From Lota lota (lineage: Eukaryota > Chordata > Actinopteri > Gadiformes > Lotidae), in contig JACYXH010000734.1 in assembly GCA_026745465.1 (NCBI GenBank), forward strand, positions 44,860 to 108,859: DNA of 64,000 bases, given 5' to 3'. The position numbers and the translations under genes were made by a program. Below the pieces are notes generated by a model. That model made no database searches. It was not told the origin of the DNA and saw only the letters and a program-made list of their open reading frames with translations. Numbering within the stretch: position 1 is the stretch's first letter; each line of letters starts with the position of its first letter. Below, in pieces: positions 10,063 to 20,640 of the stretch.

Positions 10063-11531
10063 CCGTAATTTCCGGACTATAAAGCGCACCCGAGTATAAA
10101 CCGCAGCAGCTAAATTGAATGATGTGTACATAAATAAGCCGCACTGGACTATAAGCCGCAGGTGTTTTAATGTTTAACTACCATATGTAAGGGTTCGTGC
10201 ACAGAGGGGATTGTCGGGAAAGAGATGGCTGCTTGAGGAAGCTCCCATTTATTAACATTTCAACAAACAAGTTGCATATTTGCATAACGTTTTCAAGTGT
10301 TACCATTTAGTGCAATAGTAGCTACAGAACATATACTGTGCTGTGTAAACTGTACTGTATCACATAGCGTTTCAGACACACAAACTTTTCAACTTTCAAA
10401 CTTAAACGGTGCGCTCCCAGCGCACATACCGGCAGTGATCTACAGCAGTGGTTTTCAACCAGTGGTCCTTGAGGGAGTGCTAGGGGTTCCCCAGCAAAAT
10501 GAGTTAATAGCGTCACAATCATTTAACCACTTAACTTTGGCTATTTTTGAAAAACCTTGAAAAAGTGTGCACATCTTTGAATATTTATCTACATTATAGC
10601 CTACAGTAGTACCAAAACAAAAAACAAAGCTTACAGCGCTTGACGAGGCAATATCAATGGCTAAATTAAATGTGTTTTTATTTAAGTGCAAAATAAAGTG
10701 CTTGTAACACGACAGTAAGCGCGTAAGCCTAAAGTTGCAGCAACACGGCTGCTTAAAATATACGGTAATCAGCCTACCAGAAAAGTCATTAATCTTCGTC
10801 TTAATCTTTTAGGCCAAGGTGCTGTACACGGCTGTAACCAGAAAAGTCAAGTCATTAATCCTCATCTCCGTCTTCTTCCTGCGTACTAAAACCACCAAAG
10901 TCCTCATCTTCAGTGTCGGAAACGAACAGGCTCAGGGTGGCTTCGTCAGCCACTCTCCTCTCTCCTTCGTTGTCGCTCTCAAAACCAACGAACTCCTCTT
11001 CGTCACTGTCGGAATCGAACAGCCTCTGAAGGGTCTCAGCTGTGGCGGCGTCCTCCTCTTCATCACGCAGCAGTACAGCCTTTCGGAACCCGTTAACGAT
11101 CGTGGATGTTTTGACACTCCTCCACGCTATCAGGATCCACTCGCAAACTTGAGCGAAAGTTGCTTTTCGCATGCGACCAGTTTTGGTGAATGATTTATCG
11201 CCGCTAGTCATCCACGCCTCCCACTGAAGGGTTAGTTAGGGTTAGTCGTTCTGTCTCTCGTTCCACTCTCGGTTCCACGTTTACTTTTGCGCGCTACCTG
11301 TCTCACTCTTTTACGGCCTCCAGCTTTTCCTGCTGGAGCCCGCCGCTTAAAGGTGCGCGGACCGGTCCTAGAGCCCATAGAGTTAAAGTTGGTAACCTGT
11401 AAAATCCATAGATTTAGGAGGTCCCCTAGTGGCCGTTAGCTGTAAAAATCCATAGATTAGCCGCACCGTTATATAAGCCGCAGAATCGAAAAATGGGAAA
11501 AAAGGCGCGGCTTATAGTCCGGAAATTACAG
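10063..11531 (-). mobile_element. Pogo-class DNA transposon, internally deleted
   Basis: About 1.47 kb. The left end CCGTAATTTCCGGACTATAA and the right end, its near-perfect inverse, are flanked by TA (10061-10062 and 11532-11533), the target-site duplication of the Tc1/mariner/pogo group. Inside, on the minus strand, is a C-terminal transposase fragment. A hAT-like start (CAGTGGTTTTCAACC at 10446) suggests a nested insertion. The right end abuts the inverted-duplication arm directly. Confidence 0.8.
10855..11211 (-). pseudogene. C-terminal fragment of pogo-type transposase
   Basis: About 118 residues. SFTKTGRMRKATFAQVCEWI followed by a WRSV..STIVNGFRKA segment matches the end of pogo/DDE_1 transposases, where the last part of the catalytic domain is followed by an acidic tail. 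Here the tail is rich in Asp/Glu (DSDSDEEE, DTEDED). The helix-turn-helix and the DDD catalytic region upstream are gone, so it cannot be active. Identification rests on recalled family pattern. Confidence 0.65.
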
Positions 11532-11533
11532 TA

Positions 11534-14100
11534 CATGTCTATGTATATATAGTATGTACGTGTCTGTATGAGTACATGTCTATGTATATATAGTATGTAC
11601 GTGTCTGTATGAGTACATGTCTATGTATATATAGTATGTATGAGCACATGTCTATGTATATATAGTATGTACGTGTCTGTATGAGTACATGTCTATGTAT
11701 ATATAGTATGTACGTGTATGTATGAGTACATGTCTATGTATATATAGTATGTATGAGTACATGTCTATGTATATATAGTATGTATGAGTACATGTCTATG
11801 TATATATAGTATGTATGAGTACATGTCTATGTATATATATATAGTATGTACGTGTATGTATGAGTACATGTCTATGTATATATAGTATGAACGTGTATGT
11901 ATGAGTACATGTCTATGTATATATAGTATGTATGAACCAGTTATATGGTTCCAACAGTTAATTTCCAGCCTGTATGTGAGCTCAGCTTGTTCAGTCTGTT
12001 GTTCACACAGGTGTCCCTTTGAAGGTTGAGTGCAATGTATGTGTATTGGGAAATCTAACAGTTTAATATCTTGAAAGGTATTACAAGTATTGCTTAGATA
12101 TGTCATATGCGTAATTAGCTCATCATGCTGAACATTTTGATGTATAATATGTGTATGTAGTGTAAATATTGAGGGAGTAAATGCAGTTTATACATTGTCC
12201 TTGGTTTCAATGTTCTGATGTGGACAGCCACTCACACACACATGGGATTTCCTTTTAACTTTAATCTAAAACTGATAGCAAACTATTCCACTGTAGTATT
12301 ATCATGCATTTCTATGTTAGTTTGTAGAGTAGATGGCACGTGAAAAAGGACAGGAATAAGAAGTATGCAAGAGAACAGTACTAGTGATGATGATGATGAT
12401 GACGATGATGAAGAATGGTTCAGCAGCTAATCATGTCTTGTTCTCCCAATCAGATGCCTGTGAACTCACACTGGACCCAAACACAGCCTACAGACGACTC
12501 TCTCTGTCTGAGGACAACAGAAAGGTGACGCGGGTTAGAGAGGAGCAGTCGTATCCTGATCACCCAGAGAGATTTGACTCCCATCCCCAGGTGTTGTGTA
12601 GAGAGGCTCTGACTGGCCGCTGTTACTGGGAGGTAGAGTGGGAAGGAGCTGTTGTTATAGGAGTGACATACAGAGGAATCACAAGGAGAGGAGGGGGTGA
12701 TGACAGCAGCCTTGGAGGGAACAACAAGTCCTGGAGTCTTGTTTGTCATGATGATGGTTACTCTGCCTGGTACAACGGTAGTAGAACAGACATGCGTCTC
12801 CCCCCCGCTGGCTCTAACAGAGTAGGAGTGTATCTGGACCGGCCTGCTGGCACTCTGTCCTTCTACAGAGTGTCCCCAGATGTAGGAGGGTCCTCAGACA
12901 CACTGACACATATCCACACCTTCCAGTCCACCTTCACCCAGGAGGACCTCCTCCCTGCGTTTTGGTTATGGAGGGATGGTGACTCAGTGTCTCTGTGTCG
13001 CTTGTAGAAAGAAAAACACACACACACACACAGGGTTTGGTTTAGGAACTATTGCTCTGTTTGAGAGGTTGATGTCTGGTTCTCTCTCTCTCTCTCTATT
13101 GTATAAGGTGGTTATCAGTGTAAATTGGGTCAGGAGAATGAATCAGTGTTTTGTTTTTTTATACGCTGTAGAGAAGGTGAATGTGTGACATCACTATGAA
13201 TGATACCTGTATCAGTGTTTCCTCAAATTCAAGACTTTTGTATTTTGGTTGATTTAAAACATGTATTTAACTAAACTCCAAATGCTACATTTTATTGGGC
13301 TTCTGAAAGGTTTATCTTGATATTCCATGAATGGAAGAGACTTAAGATCTTCCATAGAGTTAGCTAAGCAGGTTTTACAAAGATAATGTTTTTTAATTTG
13401 AAATGTATTTAAATACCTATTGATGCTAAATCACATTTTTCTTATACTACAATACTGTATTTGTATATTTTCAGTCATTAACAGTTTTGTTCTTCAGGAC
13501 TCTGATATCAGTTTTTATTGTAATAATCCTAACATGGTACCTGATTTAAAGCAGATTTTATATTTTATTCAGTAGACCAACTGGTCTATGGGGTAATGTT
13601 CATGTTGTAAATAACTTTAAACTGAATATTGATTCCTTGTGTTCGGTTGGGAACAAAATGGCAGCCGAATATGTTCAGTTATTCAAGATAACTGCGCACC
13701 TGTTTATGATTTGTAATGTCTGCTACTTCTATTATTTTAGTCCTTGTGTTTATTGTGTACATGTAAAGGACAGTTTTTCTGTTGTATTTGTTAATAAAGC
13801 CTCATGGTAATAAAGAGTGGATTCAACTGAATGTTCTCGTGTATTTATTTAGCCAATAATTATTTTAGTTTTAATACTAAATAATGCTAACACAAGGGTC
13901 ATAAGAAGAATATATATAAATCAGAAATTATTTAAAAACGACAATATTATTTCCCTCTCAGCCAACAGGGGGTGCTTCAACACCCTTAGCATCATACTTT
14001 CAATGCCTATGTGTGTCTATTCACTGTATGTAGCTTTGGATCACCGCGTCTGATAAAATACTAAATATTAAGATGTTTCATGTTTATCAAAGAAATCTCA
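11534..14100 (+). repeat. Right arm of the large inverted duplication
   Basis: Contains, in plus orientation, the CATGTCTATGTATATATAG minisatellite (11.53-11.93 kb), the conserved intron block, the B30.2 exon and its 3' UTR with AATAAA at 13793. It mirrors 3.55-6.38 kb and is colinear with 36.23-38.29 kb. The LRR and linker exons present in the other two loci are missing here; the pogo element sits at that breakpoint. Confidence 0.8.
12454..13007 (+). CDS. Orphan B30.2 (PRY-SPRY) exon
   Basis: The exon follows a CAG acceptor and encodes an undamaged 183-residue PRY-SPRY ending in SVSLCRL and TAG. Features: [61 protein letters not shown]. Length (554 bases) and entry phase equal the terminal exon of the intact NLR. 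No linker, LRR or NACHT exon precedes it in this orientation: the next exons up the plus strand are absent, and a pogo transposon lies 0.9 kb upstream. So it is an exon without a gene, unless trans-acting splicing or a distant 5' exon uses it. A polyadenylation signal remains. Confidence 0.75.
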
Positions 14101-14302
14101 TAGAAACCACCTGGTTGTTTTGGTTAGAAGTGGGAGGATATTTGGGATTTTGGGTAAACTGACCGCGTACTCTGGGCAGAACAGCACATGATGCTGACCT
14201 GTTGGTTTTTCCCATGTTGCTTTGTTTTTGGAGACTTTTCATAAGCCAACACACGTATGCAACACAGTATGCCAACATAAGATAATTTACTGATTAATCT
14301 AA

Positions 14303-14320
14303 CCCCCCCCCCCCCCCCCC
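14303..14320. repeat. Poly-C tract
   Basis: A run of about 18 C residues. Confidence 0.9.
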
Positions 14321-14589
14321 TTTACTTCTATAAAATACATTTTTTTCCAAATTTAGAGTGGGGTCACAGAATACGACGGACAGCTACCGTGGATTGTTTC
14401 CTGTTGCGTGTGGACTCTGTGATGATCGCAGACATGAATAATTATACTGGATGCCAAATGAAAAACAGGTTGATGTCGGGTGCTTTGTCCCGCCGTGCTT
14501 CCACTGGAACTATAGGCTATTGCCTCTTCAGTGGACACCATACTCCTGTCGATATACAACAACCTATCGTTGTTGGATGTGTATGGGAC

Positions 14590-14686
14590 CATCGTATTGT
14601 CTCTTCCGGAGTAGACAATTTCAGACGTCACTTCCTTCTCCAAACTCGGACCGGAAGTGCCCTCTCTCTTGTTCAGGAAACAGTAG
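14590..14686 (+). promoter_or_regulatory. Decayed third copy of the TRIM promoter
   Basis: CGTATTGTCTCTTCCGGAGTA, then CTCGGACCGGAAGTG, then CTCTCTTGTTCAGGAAACA match the promoters of TRIM A (16.86 kb) and TRIM B (40.73 kb). The stretch with the GC box and TATA box is deleted. The tyrosine-recombinase element begins immediately after. Confidence 0.7.
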
Positions 14687-14869
14687 TTCTATTTCATGTA
14701 GGCTACGCCGTCTAGGCTTCGCCTTATGGGCTTGTCCCGTGCGCGCACTCGCGTGCACTGAAAATTTTCAGCAATGCACCAATCAACGTGGGCACAGCCC
14801 ACACTTCCCAAGGCACCGTGTATATAACGCGGCGCACAGCTGCGTTCGTCCTCTTATTTCTTTCAGCAT

Positions 14870-15967
14870 TTGATACCAACAAAACATGATGACGGGTCGG
14901 TTGTTGGTTTGGCTTCTGAGAGGTTGATTTTGCAAGGCAGAGGTCTGCCAGCGTCAGTTATCAACACTATTCAGAGTGCTCGCGCGCCTTCCACTTCCTC
15001 CCTTTACGCGGCGAAGTGGGGCGCTTTCTCTACGTGGTGTGACCTCAACCACGTTATCCCATCTCGCTGTGAGGTGGGAAGCGTGCTGGGGTTCCTTCAG
15101 TGTTTACTGGAGAAAGGTTTGGCTTTCTCCACCATCAAAGTCTATGCGGCAGCCGTTTCGGCTGGCCACGCAGGATATGACGGGAAACCCGTTTTCAGCC
15201 ACCCACTGGTCAAGAGATTCTTGCGTCGGGTTAGACGTGTTAAACCTGTTTCTCGTGTGCTCACACCGCGCTGGGATCTTCCCACCGTGTTGCGGGGTTT
15301 ATCCAAGGACCCTTTCGAGCCTCTGTCTCAAGCCCCTTTGGATGCCATTTCCTTTAAAACAGCGCTCTTATTGGCTTTGGTTTCTGCCAAACGTGCCGGC
15401 GAGTTAGCCGCGCTGTCTGTCAGCCCGAGCTGCTTGTTATTGAACGAGGACAGATCCTTCGCGCTACTTAGACCCAATCCTGCGTTCCTCCCCAAGAACA
15501 TTCTCAGTTCTTTTCGGTCGAGGGATATTGTGCTTAAGGCTTTTCACCCCCCGCCTCATACTAGTGAAGCGGATGCGGAGTTACATCTCCTGTGCCCGGT
15601 TCGGGCATTGGCTATGTACGGGAAACGATCAGCTGAGTTTCGCTCCACACAACAGTTGTTTGTGTGTTATAGCGACGCTGCCAAGGGTCGCGCTCTTTCT
15701 AAGCAGCGTCTGTCCCGCTGGATATGTGAGGGTGTCTGCTTAGCCTACTCTCGGCAGGGCTTAGCGCCACCGCTGGGTGTTAGAGCTCACTCTGCACGAG
15801 GGATGGCCGCTTCATTGGCGCTATCCAGGGGCATTTCGGTGGAAGACATTTGCGCGGCTGCGTCATGGTCTTCCCCCGATCCTTTTATTCGTTTCTACAT
15901 GTTAGACATGTCCAGGGGCTCGCTCGGCCACTCTGTGTTGGAGTCGGGCTCCCTCTCTACGAATTAG
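14870..15967 (+). CDS. DIRS/Ngaro-type tyrosine recombinase
   Basis: About 365 codons, open to TAG. The frame opens with TTG; no ATG occurs near the start, so the true N-terminus is uncertain or lost with the upstream RT region. The N-terminal SAM-like core-binding part (STSSLYAAKWGAF, GLAFSTIKVYAAAVSAGH) is followed by the catalytic domain. The first Arg is in SAKRAGELAAL, the H-x-x-R box is RAHSARG, a Trp is in AASWSS, and the Tyr nucleophile is in IRFYMLDM. All core residues of the R-H-R-Y set are therefore visible. This family excises and joins circular retroelement DNA. The frame is intact, which suggests recent insertion; without a partner RT it could only act in trans. Confidence 0.85.
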   Translation: MIPTKHDDGSVVGLASERLILQGRGLPASVINTIQSARAPSTSSLYAAKWGAFSTWCDLNHVIPSRCEVGSVLGFLQCLLEKGLAFSTIKVYAAAVSAGHAGYDGKPVFSHPLVKRFLRRVRRVKPVSRVLTPRWDLPTVLRGLSKDPFEPLSQAPLDAISFKTALLLALVSAKRAGELAALSVSPSCLLLNEDRSFALLRPNPAFLPKNILSSFRSRDIVLKAFHPPPHTSEADAELHLLCPVRALAMYGKRSAEFRSTQQLFVCYSDAAKGRALSKQRLSRWICEGVCLAYSRQGLAPPLGVRAHSARGMAASLALSRGISVEDICAAASWSSPDPFIRFYMLDMSRGSLGHSVLESGSLSTN

Positions 15968-16570
15968 ATATTGGTTTATCGTTCATCAGAGCCTGTTACG
16001 CTCGTGATGTCGCTCAGCTTCATTCTCTCTCCGCTGTCACCCGATGGTGTTCCAGCGTGGGTACTGAGCTCAGGAGTGACAGGTTATTATTACTCTGATT
16101 ACGGTTCGTAACCGGCGTTTTATATCCTGCCCTCTATTATTAAACATTGCACAACAGGTTTCCTCCTGTCGCCTCTTTGAGCGTAGGTAGGAAGGGCCTT
16201 GTTGCTCGTTGCTATTGGTAGCTTGATTTTCCTCCTAGCGCCGCCCCTATGGTAGCGGACGTAGGAGAAGCCTTGTTGCTCTGCATTCCCCCTTTTCGTG
16301 TTCATCGAATTACGGGTTGAGTCAGAGTTACAGACTCACTCTATTCTCTTTATCATCGCTTTGCGTGTTTTTAAGAGAATTCGGGGTTTCTTATTTAGCT
16401 GTTGTGTTTTGCACATCTTCGGCTTATTGAGTCTGATGTGCCCTGTGACTTACGTCCTTATTTTTTGTGACTTGGGTCCAGCAGGAGTACATTTATCGGG
16501 CTCCGCTCGCAGCTTCACCTTAGCCCATAAGGCGAAGCCTAGACGGCGTAGCCTACATGAAATAGAACGA

Positions 16571-16856
16571 TAGTTATGTTATTATAACTCTAGTTCTATG
16601 ATTGTAGGCGTAGCCGTCTAGTTTCCCACCTGCTGTACCCTCCAAATGCTGAAAGAATAGCTAGGAGGACGAACGCAGCTGTGCGCCGCGTTATATACAC
16701 GGTGCCGTGGGAAGTGTGGGCTGTGCCCACGTTGATTGGTGCATTGCTGAAAATGTTCAGTGCACGCGAGTGCGCGCACGGGACAAGCCCATAAGGCGAA
16801 GCCTAGACGGCTACGCCTACAATCATAGAACTAGAGTTATAATAACATAACTATCA
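16571..16856. mobile_element. About 285-bp hairpin unit with terminal inverted repeats
   Basis: Begins TAGTTATGTTATTATAACTC and ends with its reverse complement near 16855. The next inner bases (TCTATGATTGTAGGCGTAGCC) are also mirrored. It forms the right boundary of the DIRS-like element and may be its true terminal repeat plus complementary region, or a separate snap-back insertion. Confidence 0.6.
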
Positions 16857-16990
16857 TTCGTATCGTCTCTTCCGGAGTACTCCAATCTCAGACCGGAAGT
16901 GTCATACTGAGGGGGTGGGCCCGATCCTGGAGCTCTGTATAAAGACCCCTCGCTCTTGTTCAGGAAACGGAAGTTTACGCAAATCCAACC
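16857..16990 (+). promoter_or_regulatory. TRIM A promoter: ETS site, TATA box, ISRE-like site
   Basis: ACCGGAAGTG (ETS/GABPA-like) at 16892, a GGGGGTGGGC stretch, a TATA box (TATAAAG) at 16938-16944, then GAAACGGAAG at 16964-16973, close to the interferon response pattern GAAANNGAAA. All are conserved in TRIM B. Binding is inferred from motif match only. Confidence 0.55.
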
Positions 16991-16996
16991 GACGAC

Positions 16997-19595
16997 ATGA
17001 CGAAGAGACGACGTGGACGCGTTAGCCTCTCCGGAGACGAAGAACAAGACGTTTTAAAGCGGAGAGCCGGGACAGAAACATTCCAAGGTGGGTCCAACAC
17101 ATTGAACCTCTAATCCTCATTGTTGCCGTCCTGTCCACAGGGCGCCATGTTGTACTGTAGCGTTAGCCCCACACGGGTCTCCTGCGCTCCGTGTGAACAC
17201 GTGATGTTGATGCTTAGCGAAACCAACCTTCACGTGCTCTATTGTGTCGCCTCGTCGGATTCCACCAGCGCGTGCTCGGTGCTCGGCGTCCTGTTTTGAG
17301 CACGGCGCCACACGCGGGGCCGCGCTCTGTGCGCTTTGGTTGAACCCGACCAGGCGAGGTCAACACGGGACTTTAACAAAGTTAGTTTGGTGTTAAAGCA
17401 TCAGGGCGTTCTTCACGAGGAGGACGCATGCGTGAGTAGGGATGGGTCCCGAAACCGGGTGTTAACCGGGGCCCCTGGGGGTGGACCCATGATACTATTA
17501 CACACCGTAGTATATAAAGTGTAATCTAATCTAAGTATCGGTGAGCTCCGACGTACCCGGCGCTGCAAGCGGTATTTGAGGAACAAAGAAAATAGATTTA
17601 CTTCCTGTTGATCGTTCATCCAGAATGATTACCAGGAAAGGAATAAAAGCAGATCTTCCTCCAGAAGAACTGTTCAGATAAGGCTTCAGGCCTTTTTTAG
17701 GCCCAGCTGCATGCAGACCCCGTCCCTGTTGCTCTATGCCACTGTCTTTTCTTTTCTCTTGTTTATTGATTTCTTTTTGTTTGTATCACATTTCAATTCT
17801 GTCTATATTATAGAGTCTATAATAGTTATATATTCAAAACCTGTGTACGGTGTTGCTGGTGAAGAAAGATGTCTTGTTCTTAACTTGTCTTATTCTTAAC
17901 ACATTATTACATGTATATAACGTATAGTTAAAAACGGTAATTTAATTTTCATAATTTTTATTTCTAGGAATGGCGTCCAATTCTTCCTGGTCTGAGGATA
18001 ACTTTTCATGTCCCATCTGCCTGGATGTGTTCAACAGCCCAGTCACCACACCATGTGGACACAACTTCTGCAGAACCTGTATTACAAGGTTCTGGGATGG
18101 CCAAATCCAGTACAAATGTCCTGTTTGTAACAAACTGTTCCAGACAAGACCTGATTTACAGGTCAATACTCTCTTTTCAGAGATGATTGATCAGTTTAGA
18201 AGGTCTGTACGAGTCACAGAGCAGCCGTGTGTTGAACCAGCAGAAGTTCCCTGTGATGTCTGTACTGGGACCCAGCTGAAGGCTGTGAAGTCCTGCCTAG
18301 TGTGTTTTACCTCTTACTGCCACACCCACCTGGAGCCACATCAGAGAGTCGCAGGCCTGAAGAGACATCGGCTGGTCGAGCCTATGGACCGTCTGGAAGA
18401 CAGGATGTGTAAGAAACACGACCGACTTCTGGAGCTCTTCTGCCAGACTGAACAGGTGTGTGTGTGTCAGTTCTGCACAGAGACAGACCACAAGTCCCAT
18501 CCTGTTGTACCTCTAAAGGAGGAATATGAAATGAAGACGGCCCAGCTGGGCAAGATAGAGACTGATGTTCAGCAGATGATCCAGGAGAGAAAACTAAAGA
18601 TTAAGGAGATCAAAGACACAGTAGAATTGAGCAAGAATGACGCAGACAGAGAGATAGCTGATGGTGTGCAGGTCTTGACTGCTCTGATGCGCTACATTGA
18701 AAAGTGGCAGGATGATCTCAATCAAAGAGTTAAAGAGAAACTGAAATCCACAAAGAAAGAGGCTGAAGACCTCATCAAAGAGCTGGAGCAGGAAATAGAA
18801 GATCTGACCAATAGAAGCTCAGAGGTGAAGCAGCTCTCAAACACTGAAGACCACCTCCACTTCCTCCAGACCTTCAGATCCCTGAAGAATCCTCCACCCA
18901 CCAGGGACTGGACAACGGTGGAGGTCCGTCCTCTGTCATACGTACGGACCTTGTGGAGATCCCTGGATCAGCTGGAGGAGACACTGAATATGGAGATGAA
19001 GAAGCTGCGTGATGATGCTGAACTGAAGAGGATTCAGCAGTACGAAGTAGATGTGACTCTGGATCCTGATACAGCTTATCCCACTCTCATCCTGTCTGAG
19101 GATGGGAAACAAGTACATCATGGAGGTGTATGGAAGACACTCCCAGACAACCCTAAGAGATTTACACAGAAGCTAAATGTTCTCACGAGGCAGAGCTACT
19201 CCTCAGGAAGATTTTACTTTGAGGTCCAGGTTAAAGACAAGACTCAATGGTGTTTAGGAGTGGCCAGAGAGTCCATCAACAGAAACGGTGGGATCAAACC
19301 CATCCCTAAGAATGGTTACTGGACTATTTTATTCAACAAGGAAGGGTTAATATTTAGAAGTAACCCTGAAGTCTCTCTCCCTCTGAGAGTTGAGCTCCAG
19401 AAGGTGGGGGTGTTTGTTGATTATGATGAGGGTCTGGTCTCCTTCTATGATGTGGAAGCCAGGGTTCATATCTACTCTGCTACTGGCTGCACCTTTAATG
19501 AGCCTCTCTATCCATTCCTCGGTCCAGGGATCTATGTTTATAAAGGTAAAAACTCTGCCCCCCTGATCATCTCACCTGTCAATCAAACAGACTAG
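16997..19595 (+). CDS. TRIM A: RING, B-box, coiled-coil, PRY-SPRY E3 ligase (bloodthirsty-like)
   Basis: Two exons, 572 codons: 16997-17087 (donor AAG/GTGGGT) and 17968-19595 (acceptor TTTCTAG); the phase joins exactly. An internal ATG at 17970 would give 541 residues. Exon 1 gives a basic segment (TKRRRGR) and SLSGDEEQ. Counting from 17970: RING C3HC4 at residues 14-53 (CPIC, CGHNFC, CPVC); a Cys/His B-box1-like stretch at 95-123; B-box2 at 147-177 (C..H..C..C..C..H..H); coiled coil about 183-300; PRY-SPRY about 358-535 starting at LDPDTAYPTLILSEDG. The family are ubiquitin ligases, many antiviral; B30.2 selects the target. The frame is undamaged. Polyadenylation signal AATAAA at 19611. TRIM B at 40.9 kb is a duplicate. 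Confidence 0.85.
17100..17420. other. Conserved intron block in TRIM A (copy at 40.98-41.31 kb)
   Basis: The first intron holds GCGCCATGTTGTACTGTAGC and about 300 further GC-rich bases nearly identical in TRIM B. A frame here is interrupted in this copy (TTTTGAGC) but open in B, so coding use is not supported. Identity probably reflects recent duplication. Confidence 0.6.
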
Positions 19596-19619
19596 GACCT
19601 TTTGTTTGATAATAAAATA

Positions 19620-20270
19620 ATCAAACGACCAAAACCACTAATGTTGTTTCCTGCATGGGAATCTCTGCTATGTTGATCTGAGAGAACTGCATTAATGTTG
19701 TACTGCTTTCATTTGACAAGAAGGAATTCATTCGGAAAAGAACCCTGACTATTGTAAAATATAACCCATGATACATGATTCGATAATATATACTATATTG
19801 AGCAATATCTGATTACTGCTGAGTGTTTTTTATACATCTAACAATATGAAATTGAGAAACATTTGCAGGTGCATGTTAAAAATCTCTAGTTTCTTTAACA
19901 AAACGAGTATAGTAGTTTCTACTCCTGAAATATGAATGTCAATAATCAAATGTTTGAACACTTTTTTAATTACAATAAAAATGTACAAAATGTAGAATGG
20001 GGTCATTTTCTGTATAATAGTTACATTCTCTACATTATGTATTCAATAGAATAGGTACATTCTCTACAATATGTATTCAGTAGAATAGGTACATTCTCAG
20101 TACAATATGTATTCAGTAGAAAAGGTACATTCTCAGTACAATATGTATTCAGTAGAATAGGTACATTCTAAACAATATATATATATTCAGTAGAATAGGT
20201 ACATTCTCTACAATATGTATTCAGTAGAATAGGTACATCCTCAGTACAATATGTAGCTACATTCTCCTTA
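19620..20270. repeat. AT-rich flank and 34-bp GTACATTCTC repeat
   Basis: From about 20020, six or so copies of AATATGTATTCAGTAGAATAG plus GTACATTCTC. The block around 19.9-20.17 kb (TGTTTGAACACTTTTTT) recurs diverged at 20.85-21.0 kb. Confidence 0.75.
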
Positions 20271-20640
20271 CTCTTCCTCGCTCTCTCTCCCTCCTTCCCT
20301 CATTCTTTGCCTCCTCTCACTCTGTCCCACCCTCTCTCCTTCCCTCTCAGTGTCTCTCCTCTCTTCACCTCTCCCTCTTTCCCTCACTCCCCCTCTCTAC
20401 CTCTCCCCCTCGCTCTCTCTCCCTCTTTCTCTCTCTTGCTCTAGCCTCCCCTCTCTCTCCCCCTCGCTCCTTCTCCCTCCCTCTCTCCTTCCCTCTCAGT
20501 CTCTCTCCACCTCTTTCCCTCCCTTCCTGTCTCTCTCCCCCCTCTCTCTCTACCACCTTCCCTCTCTCTCCCTTTATCTCTCTCGCTCTATCCTCTCCTC
20601 TCTCTCCCTCTCTTTCTCTCTCCCTCCCTCTCTCCTACAG
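20270..20640. repeat. CT-rich polypyrimidine tract
   Basis: About 370 bases almost entirely C and T (CTCTCTCCCTCC variants). Leu/Ser/Pro frames are compositional. Confidence 0.95.

Larger units (their letters stand above)
14687..16856 (+). mobile_element. DIRS-like tyrosine-recombinase retroelement derivative with inverted repeats
   Basis: The left inverted repeat (about 14697-14872) and its reverse complement (about 16655-16820) share about 165 bases, including CGTCTAGGCTTCGCCTTATG and a TATATAACGCGG promoter-like motif. An additional inner inverted copy of the outermost bases is at 16525-16570. DIRS elements carry inverted terminal repeats plus an internal complementary region and integrate with a tyrosine recombinase, not a DDE integrase. 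Here only the recombinase frame lies between the repeats; no reverse transcriptase or RNase H is present. That makes it a compact deletion derivative. Confidence 0.75.

Noticed and set aside
14353-14715. Overlapping plus and minus frames before the DIRS-like element
   Set aside because: Neither resembles a protein; the interval overlaps the decayed TRIM promoter copy.
16298-16573. 91-codon plus-strand frame downstream of the recombinase
   Set aside because: Lies within the element's internal/terminal repeat region; no recognisable similarity to RT or gag.
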